Shown here: positions 58,973 to 64,000 of the stretch, piece by piece | How the letters are laid out: each line of letters opens with the position of its first letter | Numbering within the stretch: position 1 is the first letter of the stretch | Source of the DNA: Parapristionchus giblindavisi | Taxonomy: Eukaryota > Nematoda > Chromadorea > Rhabditida > Diplogasteridae | Direction of reading: 5' to 3' | DNA: 64,000 bases | NCBI GenBank assembly: GCA_943737045.1 | Contig: CALSFV010000319.1 | Coordinates: 62,001 to 126,000 of the forward strand | Notes under the pieces: model-generated | Told to the model about the DNA's origin: nothing | What the model saw: only the letters and a program-made list of their open reading frames with translations | Database searches by the model: none | Position numbers and translations under genes: made by a program

Positions 58973-61900
58973 TAGATCTCGATTTTGTAGTCTAGGCATT
59001 TAGATTTCTGAAGTTCTATTTATAATTGTCAACTAAATTGTCAACGTTTTTGTGGATGTCTATAATCGTTAATTTATTATGAGTACTATTGTCATGTTTA
59101 AAATAAACTAATTTTGTTTTCATTCCCTGCTTGGTTTATATTTGCTTGCATTTCAAATATGTCTTTATGATAATTAAATTCTTTATATGCATATCTAGTA
59201 GTTCTATTTGCACATGATTGAAAAGAGTAACATTAATTAACAAAAAAAAAACAACAAAATGCTAAACAAGGACAACAAAAGATTGTTTGCATTTTTTTTT
59301 GATCGAACAGGCGAACCCAATACCATTTTCAGTCATGCTTAAAGTCGGGGTTTATTCGAATCTAAAAAAATCATCAATTTAGTATCGATGTTTTTAGTAC
59401 CGATTCTATTATCCAATTGATATAATTTTTAATTTATGCATTTTCCTCTTTGTGCCAAGTCTCTCATACAGGTATATGATGCGTATTTCTTAAGATTCGC
59501 TTGTACTTAAAAGTACTAAGAAGCCTACAAAATATAGGATTCAACTCGGGTCTTTCCCGCTCTTAATCTTCTTGAGTAGTGAATGAAGAATAAGGATTGC
59601 AGAATGCAGTGGGTGTGAGATCAAAGTAGAGACGAGAATGCGGTGATGTGAAATAGAGATGGAAATCATAGAGGATGAGAATGATGGACAACCTCGATTC
59701 CATTCTTTCTCGCAAATATGGCGTTAGAAGAAGATTAATTGTTCTAGAAATTTTGTTTTGTGGTTTTCATTTTAAAAGAAATGTTTAACTATTACGATAT
59801 GATGCGCTTCTATGTTGAACAATTTATCTAATTCCTCTATTAAATTATTTTTTTCTCCCACTTTATCACTTTATCTTTAGCATAATTATCACTATCGAAT
59901 TACTCTCACTATCGTTGCCTAAAGTGCTGGCTCTATTTCCATCCAATCAAGAAGTTGACCATTCAATCATACTAAACATATGCGTGACCCGATCACAGTA
60001 TTCTGGTTCAAGTCATTTTGTTTCCATAGCCAGACAAGCGAAAGACGATTGCATTTGAGAGAGTTTCTATGTTGAGCGGTCGTTTTGGCTTTCACAGTCT
60101 ATAGAACATTGTGCGATATGCTACGATTAGCTCGTGTGAGATTTTCCCATCCCTTTGCATCGATCATCTTTTACTTTCATTGTTTGGATGATTATTCCAT
60201 ACATGTTCTTTTTACTGTATCGCTCGTGCGTGAGCATAAGATATATAAATGTATAAGGAAATCCAAATAATTTCCTTGCAATTTCCGAAATCTTTCTATA
60301 GGAAGTGAAACAAAAAATTGAAAAGGACTTTTTTTAGACTCTATGCTAACTAAAGCTGACGTACCATAAGCGTTGCCCCTACCAACGCTTGAGTAGAACG
60401 AACAAAGAAAAAATCTACCTGACAATGAGTATTCTATTTTGGAATGACGCCAGCCCGAATATCCAATAACGGTATAACTGTTCGCCAATATCTCAAATTA
60501 GGAATATTTTGAATTCACAAGTCAGACCATAATGCAATACTATTCAAGCATCATATTATCTCCCAGTTTTCAGCCCTTTGACACATTCTTCACCATCATC
60601 TAAATCTTATTTAAAAAATATTTGAAATATTCACACAATCGTTGCATCATCACTGACTGAGGATGAGAATAAGTATTTCAAATAATGAGAGAACTTTTGT
60701 TAAGTTTCATCAATTCATTAAATTCAGTCACCTTTCGATTCATTCGTTTCGATCATATCATCATCTTTCAACACTCACATCAATCATATATGAAGCGTCC
60801 CTTGCGCACACTATTCCTTTCTTCTATGTAAAAGAGAAGACAACGTATTAAATGCCATAGGTGGTTAGCATATTAATTCTGAAAATGTATCAACCATTCG
60901 ACTCGGTTCTGTTCATAATTTTTCTCCCTTTTGCGTCTTATCTTTTGCGCTTTGCAACTACAAATCATTTCTGCAAAACAGAATAAAATGTATTATTTAG
61001 CGATCTACGTGCTACAGCAACACTCGACCATTTCTGATTTATTTGAAACATTTGTCAGGCATTTTTTTAGGACGCATGCCTATGATTGAGGACTCATAAG
61101 AAGAAGAGAGAAGCTACATTCATAGACAGAAAACAGACTCCGCCCCAATACCCACGTCTCATTGGTTCAACCTCAGGCGATTTTTTTAGTAATTTCTTCA
61201 TGTCTCCAAGATGCTCGAGAGAAATTGGTCTAATGAGAAAAAACCAATAAAAATTGTGTGAATCACAATGAAAATGCTAATATATTATTAATTTCTTCAT
61301 ACGAAGAAATTTATTTTAAACAACGGCTTTAGGTGGTCAGGGATATAAACTCTGGGCGGTGTATGACCATCACTGTGTGGTCTACGTCGATGAACTTCCT
61401 TTATAATATCTCTCTGACAAGGACACGAATTCATCAGTTGATCCGAGACATGCGAACATCTTACCACTCCAACAAATTAGCTCAAGTTTGAATTGCATCT
61501 GGAAAGCCTTGTGAAGTTATGTCAATTTTCTTTGTGTTTGTTTTTAAAAAAAAAAAGGCTTTTAAAGTGGCCGCCAGCAAAAATGATCTTCATAAAAATG
61601 CATAGCTCACATGAAGAATCAATTGCTATACTTCTCAAATCCTTTAGCCACTTCGACTACACTGACATTCTTTGTAATTTCAAGTAATCCCTTCGAATGA
61701 TCGTGGGGCTCTATTTCGATTAAGATGCAAGGGCGGAGCTTGGGAGAGACTGAGATAAAGGAATTTATCCGGAGGTATGTGGAAATTATAAAAGGAGACA
61801 GCCCACTGAAAATCACATTCTATCTGTCTTACATTCCACGATTCATTCCTACATCGTCTTTGTCCAGCTCCCTATTCATCATAGCATTCAACCTCTGGCC

Positions 61901-62610
61901 AATACCCTCACCATCTGGAGAGTACTCTTCTCATTGTATACGATTCTTTTGTGATTGATTTTGACTTCGCGACGCGGTAGTGTCACATGTTCCTCTGGAG
62001 ATGCCAACAATTTCACATTTCGTAGGCTCACGTCTTTTTCTCTTGGGCTACGATAACCATGGTCAACAACAAAATAGAATGCTTACAACTCTACTCGCAT
62101 TTTGTTTACCCGATACTGTATTTTTCTCTGACTGCAGGATATTTTTTAGTTACTGTACCTCATTAAAATTCGCAGAATTATTAGAATACTATAATTGAAA
62201 TAGTCCGCTCTTCATTTCCTTTTCTATGCATTTTAGTCAGATCGTCAAATACATATTCGTGCTCGTTTTTCTTCTTTTCACAGCGACAGCCCATATTCTT
62301 CTTTCAATATATCATTGCCTTTGTTCTTCCTCTTCATCTCCCCCATGCCTCGGATCATCTGTGAGTCAGCCTGCAACCTTGAGGGCCACGATATTCTTCT
62401 GGAGCTCATTAGTCGCAACAATGGGTATATTTAGTGCTAAACTTTTCCTACACAATATTCCATTTTTCTTAGAGAGCCACGCTGTCGTGAGCTCATTAAT
62501 ATTGAGGAAGTATCTACCTTCGTTTTTGTTTCTAAAAATGTAGCCTCTGTTCTTCTAACCATTTGGTCTTTGATTTAGTCACCTAATGAGACTGAAAATA
62601 CAACCATCAA
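58973..62610. other. long spacer, no gene recognised
   Basis: AT-rich (about 3.6 kb). Short ORFs on both strands (61-105 aa) have no signal peptide plus conserved-domain combination, no splice-linked continuation that I can follow, and skewed low-complexity composition. Weak signs of relic coding on the minus strand at 62,370-62,530 are not enough for a call. Confidence 0.45.
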
Positions 62611-63505
62611 GTGGTGATCTTTCACTCTCATTTATTCTTTCACAATTCACTATCCTTATCCTCTCCATCCTTATATACTAAAACCCCTACTAAAACAGTT
62701 GTTATGCATCTCGGTCGAAATCATCCTGATGTCTCGTTCTTTATCGGTAACTGCACCCTACCAGTAGTTGACAAAATCAAGGATCTCGGGAAAACCTACA
62801 ACAACAAGCTAGAATTCAATGATCACATTGAAAATATAGTAACAAAGGCATCAGCACGTTGTGCGTTTATTCATCGATCGTTTAAGTCCCGTAGTATAAA
62901 TGTGTATGCCCGTCTCTTTACAACATATGTCCGTCCTATTTTAGAGTACTGCAGTGAACTTTGGTCTCCTCAATCAATATCCCTTATTGCACGTATCGAG
63001 TCCGTCCTTCATCGATTTTCCAGGCTCGTGTTCAGCAAGTGTAATCTGTCATATCGACCTTACCTGGAGCGCATACAACACCTCAAGCTCCCTTCACTTC
63101 ACTCCCGCCGAGATCAGAATGACCTCATATTCACGTACAATGTAATCCACTCACATCTTGACCTTGATGCCCGTAAACTTTTTCTATTTCCTAATATTAC
63201 CAACACTTCACGTAGACATAATTTATATTTAAGAACCCACAGATCTCACACAAAAAAGTTCTCATCTTTTTTGACAAATCGTATTGTTCAAAAATGGAAT
63301 AATCTTGACAATAGTGTTGTTTGTACCCATAGTGCCAATGTATTTAAGTCTTATATTCGTAACTCATAAGTATTGTATGCTACGATCTAGTAATCGTAGC
63401 CTTCTTTCTTACCTCCTGACTTTATCATATTGTTTAAACATTTAATTATGAATCTTAAAATACCCCCCGAGGTCAGATAAAATTTATTATTATTATTATT
63501 ATATC
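62611..63505 (+). mobile_element. 5'-truncated non-LTR retrotransposon, 3' end
   Basis: An open frame to TAA at 63,367-63,369 encodes the region after the reverse-transcriptase active site: motifs KDLGKTYNNKLEFNDHI, TTYVRPILEYCSELWSP, RIESVLHRFSRLVF and LPSLHSRRDQNDL, as in CR1/Jockey-type LINE ORF2 C-termini. The catalytic YADD region and endonuclease are absent. After the stop comes a roughly 110-bp tail ending in ATT repeats at about 63,483-63,502. Truncation at the 5' side is the usual outcome of target-primed reverse transcription. The part from 62,611 to about 62,690 may be host DNA. Confidence 0.85.
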
Positions 63506-64000
63506 TCTATCCTTATTAAGACATCTCGTGACACTTACGTAAGATAATCATTATAAATGCTCTAGTCTAGATACTTTATCCTGTAATTAGCATCTTAATG
63601 AAATAAGCTATTTCTATATGTTACTTGCAACTTGTTTACTCATCTAAAAGGGAGGAGGCGACAAAGTGGGTGGATAAAAATAACTGAGATTTAGTTTATT
63701 TTTTACACTGACGAGATAATAAGGTGTACATCTCCACATGGAAAGGTTTACTGTAAACCGAAATAATTATACCATTTTCTAGTCCATTCCTTGATGATTC
63801 ATGGGGTAAGAGTGTTCAAGTGTATTTGAAAGAAGTTTTTGAAAAATTAATATTTCATTAGGATGAAGTAATATTATTAGACGCTTATCTCTTTATTTCA
63901 CCATCCTTACAATTACTTTCTTTTGTTTTTTTTTATGTCAACGCGAAATTTTTATTAGTCTCAAAAAGTGCTTCCAAATTTACGGAACCATATATGTCTC
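63506..64000. other. right-edge spacer
   Basis: AT-rich, no feature recognised. Confidence 0.4.

Noticed and set aside
62226..62543. 105-aa hydrophobic ORF upstream of the LINE fragment
   Set aside because: No reverse-transcriptase or endonuclease motif in frame; composition like random AT-rich sequence.

Overview
The window looks like chromadorean nematode nuclear DNA. Reasons: short introns (down to about 50 bp) with TTTCAG-type acceptors; spliced genes for an astacin/EGF/CUB protein, a vWA plus C-type lectin protein and a Major Sperm Protein (MSP) domain protein; acceptor-like TTTCAG or TATCAG just upstream of several start codons, as expected for spliced-leader trans-splicing; AT-rich spacers packed with foldback DNA transposons. 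All gene models were assembled by hand from splice signals and reading-frame phase. Species and chromosome cannot be told.

Region 1 (1-25,105) is repeat-built. Three tandem LTR copies alternate with two gag-like ORFs (1-5,348, minus strand). Next comes a recent tandem segmental duplication: unit A is 5,349-6,980 plus 16,678-19,215, unit B is 20,940-25,105, and a truncated LTR element (19,216-20,939) sits at the join. Unit A carries a 9.7 kb insertion (6,981-16,677) that unit B lacks. The insertion has inverted termini, is flanked by TTA, and consists of nested palindromes, two of which carry tRNA-like sequences in their arms. I find no host gene here.

Region 2 (26,213-55,676) is genic. In order: a 14-exon secreted astacin whose zinc site is gone (minus); a small one-pass membrane protein with a Cys cluster (plus); a 23-exon secreted protein with beta-rich/CUB-like N-terminus, Thr-rich linker, vWA and C-type lectin domains (plus); a 15-exon secreted Cys-module protein (plus); an 87-aa protein (minus); and a 12-exon model joining a REEP5/DP1-like membrane domain to a C-terminal MSP domain (minus). 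Secreted lectin, CUB and pseudoprotease genes side by side resemble a surface or immune effector neighbourhood; that is inference from family content only.

Region 3 (55,677-64,000) holds a 1.4 kb Tc1/mariner-like foldback, an inverted paralogue of the 87-aa gene whose stop codon is displaced by another foldback, a long spacer with no recognised gene, and the 3' end of a non-LTR retrotransposon.

A palindromic MITE of about 100 bp occurs at 13 loci (plus two duplicate copies), most of them inside introns of the genes above. Three hAT-type foldbacks with 8-bp target duplications and several larger foldbacks also sit in introns or spacers.
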